Of a stretch of DNA of 8,264 nt, positions 7,742 through 8,264 are shown one piece after another. Within the stretch, counting starts at the first letter, position 1. Each line of letters begins with the position of its first letter. The stretch covers positions 1 through 8,264 of the forward strand of contig DBNU01000093.1 in NCBI GenBank assembly GCA_002299125.1, written 5' to 3'. Position numbers and translations under genes: made by a program. This DNA comes from Proteobacteria bacterium UBA664. Lineage in GTDB: Bacteria > Pseudomonadota > Gammaproteobacteria > UBA7966. The notes under the pieces are model-generated. The model was not told the DNA's origin, did no database searches, and saw only the letters and a program-made list of their open reading frames with translations.

Positions 7742-7761
7742 GGAGGGGGCGTTGATGCCCC
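7738..7761 (-). other. Two mutually exclusive hairpins possible in the mraZ leader
   Basis: In the leader RNA, GGGGC (7757-7761) can pair with GCCCC (7746-7750) across a 6-base loop. The same C-run can instead pair from 7745-7748 with GGGG at 7738-7741 across a UCC loop, and that GGGG is part of the mraZ ribosome binding site. Both stems are short (5 and 4 base pairs), so they may be chance in GC-rich sequence. No function is shown. Confidence 0.3.
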
Positions 7762-7783
7762 ACTTTTCCCCACCGTTCCCCAC
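7758..7783 (-). promoter_or_regulatory. MraZ operator: three GTGGGG boxes at 10-base steps
   Basis: On the minus strand GTGGGG occurs three times, at 7778-7783, 7768-7773 and 7758-7763, exactly 10 bases apart, so the boxes lie on the same face of the helix. In E. coli, MraZ is known to bind TGGGN repeats with 5-base spacers between the promoter and the mraZ start codon. Both the spacing and the position match here. The boxes start just downstream of the expected transcription start, so bound MraZ would block initiation or escape. Confidence 0.88.
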
Positions 7784-7793
7784 TCACACGGCG

Positions 7794-7823
7794 ACTATAG
7801 GGACGCCGCCGGAGGGGTGTCAA
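7794..7823 (-). promoter_or_regulatory. Sigma70 promoter of the mraZ-led division and cell wall cluster
   Basis: The minus strand has a perfect -35 hexamer TTGACA at 7818-7823, an 18-base spacer, and a -10 hexamer TATAGT (5 of 6 to consensus) at 7794-7799. Transcription would begin near 7787, giving a leader of about 58 bases before the mraZ GTG, with the three MraZ boxes at its beginning. No comparable promoter was noticed inside the coding block, so this is probably the main promoter of the cluster. The start site is inferred, not seen. Confidence 0.85.
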
Positions 7824-7856
7824 GGAAAACGGTGGCCTATGCACGGGAAATTCGCC

Positions 7857-7869
7857 CTTGCCGGGCAAG
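7857..7869. repeat. 13-base palindrome upstream of the mraZ promoter
   Basis: CTTGCC and GGCAAG form a perfect inverted repeat around one central base, 33 bases upstream of the -35 hexamer. It could be a dimeric regulator site or a small RNA hairpin. Neither strand shows a U-run directly after it that would make it a good terminator. Confidence 0.4.
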
Positions 7870-7872
7870 CAC

Positions 7873-7942
7873 TTAGCGCCGGTCTCTACGGGTGTGGCCG
7901 GTGGGCGCGGCATGCTGAGGAAAATCTGTGCGTTAGCGCCGG
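7873..7942. repeat. Pair of direct repeats TTAGCGCCGG, 60 bases apart
   Basis: The 10-mer TTAGCGCCGG (plus strand) occurs at 7873-7882 and again at 7933-7942, identical in every base and offset by exactly 60. Both copies lie in the non-coding spacer between rnpB and the mraZ promoter. I do not recognise the motif. Confidence 0.45.
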
Positions 7943-7948
7943 ATATTG

Positions 7949-7962
7949 ATGTCGGGCGACAT
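7949..7962. repeat. 14-base perfect palindrome in the rnpB-mraZ spacer
   Basis: ATGTCG, GG, CGACAT forms a perfect inverted repeat with a 2-base centre. On the plus strand it runs into TTTT, but no plus-strand gene lies before it to need a terminator. On the minus strand it comes about 40 bases after the RNase P RNA end and is not followed by T residues, so it is a poor terminator for rnpB. Confidence 0.4.
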
Positions 7963-8001
7963 TTTCGCGGGTGAGGCCGGCGGGACCTTCCGCAGCGAGA
8001 A

Positions 8002-8264
8002 GAGGAGAGTCGGCCTGTAAGCCGGGTTCTGTCCCATCCCGGACGGGATGGCGGCAGTCATTCATCTGGGGTGGTCGTCGCCGACCACCTCGAGCGACCT
8101 ACCCGGAGGCGCGCGCGGACCGCGCTCCACCGCCGACCCAAAGGCCCGCGGCCTGCCCCCCTATTCGGTCTTGCTCCAGGCGGGGTTTTCCCTGCCACCG
8201 GCCTTCGCCGGCGCGGTGCGCTCTTACCGCACCTTTTCACCCTTGCCGTCGCACCCCGAGGGGC
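8002..8264 (-). ncRNA. rnpB: RNase P RNA (type A), 3' part; 5' part beyond the window
   Basis: This is the catalytic RNA that removes 5' leaders from tRNA precursors. Read on the minus strand it matches the second half of bacterial type A RNase P RNA. Recognisable parts are AAGGGTGAAAAGGTGCGG with the GGTGCG/CGCACC stem (8215-8233), GGAGCAAGACC and AATAGG (8160-8165), GGGTAGG (8098-8104), a P18 stem of 8 pairs closed by a GCGA tetraloop (8070-8089), AGATGAATGACTG, a P19-type hairpin CCATCCC/GGGATGG (8034-8051) that E. coli lacks, and the closing ACAGAACCCGGCTTA. The 3' end is placed near 8002 by alignment with the end of the E. coli RNA, give or take a few bases. The 5' strands of P1, P2 and P4 are outside the window. 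The region between AATAGG and GGGTAGG is longer than in E. coli; see findings. No clear U-run terminator follows. Confidence 0.95.

Noticed and set aside
7730..7783. Longer mraZ starting at GTG 7783
   Set aside because: The added 18 residues would be coded by the operator boxes and leader, and MraZ proteins begin at the residue corresponding to 7729.
7647..7913. Minus-strand frame of 88 codons across the mraZ promoter
   Set aside because: It would cover the promoter, operator and start of mraZ in another frame; no ribosome site or recognisable domain.
7949..7969. Plus-strand hairpin with TTTT as a terminator
   Set aside because: The stem is only 6 pairs with a 2-base centre, and no plus-strand gene is present to terminate.
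1..8264. CRISPR arrays, tRNA genes, insertion sequences, phage or defence genes
   Set aside because: None seen. No regular repeat-spacer array, tRNA fold, transposase motif or terminal inverted repeats; the window is an ordinary core-genome segment.

Overview
The window is a high-GC stretch of a gammaproteobacterial chromosome. It carries the first eight genes of the division and cell wall (dcw) cluster, all on the minus strand, preceded by the 3' part of the RNase P RNA gene. Read in the direction of transcription (high to low coordinates) the order is rnpB (partial), mraZ, rsmH, ftsL, ftsI, murE, murF, mraY, murD (cut by the window edge). This is the order seen in E. coli and Pseudomonas, and rnpB next to mraZ resembles the Pseudomonas arrangement. 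Protein lengths and motifs fit Gammaproteobacteria. A finer placement, such as purple sulfur bacteria or relatives, would be a guess.

Layout. Positions 8002-8264 hold the 3' part of a type A RNase P RNA. Positions 7824-8001 are a non-coding spacer with short direct repeats and palindromes but no convincing gene or terminator. Positions 7758-7823 hold a near-consensus sigma70 promoter (TTGACA, 18-base spacer, TATAGT) followed by three GTGGGG boxes at exact 10-base steps, which is the arrangement of a MraZ operator. From 7729 down to 1 the genes are packed with almost no space. mraZ and rsmH are 13 bases apart, murF and mraY 6 bases apart, and every other junction overlaps by 1 to 7 bases. Three genes (mraZ, ftsL, murE) appear to start with GTG.

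How the genes work together. MraZ is the autoregulator of the cluster and RsmH methylates 16S rRNA. FtsL and FtsI are part of the septal peptidoglycan synthesis complex. MurD, MurE and MurF add D-Glu, meso-diaminopimelate (indicated by the DNPR motif) and D-Ala-D-Ala in the cytoplasm, and MraY transfers the finished precursor to undecaprenyl phosphate to make lipid I. One main promoter upstream of mraZ plus translational coupling would keep these products in step.

I found no undescribed system. The points worth a second look are small: possible alternative hairpins over the mraZ ribosome binding site, unexplained repeats and palindromes upstream of the promoter, an unusual Cys-Cys in a conserved MurF motif, and an enlarged P15-P17 region in the RNase P RNA. 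The many long open frames on the plus strand are mirror frames of the real genes.
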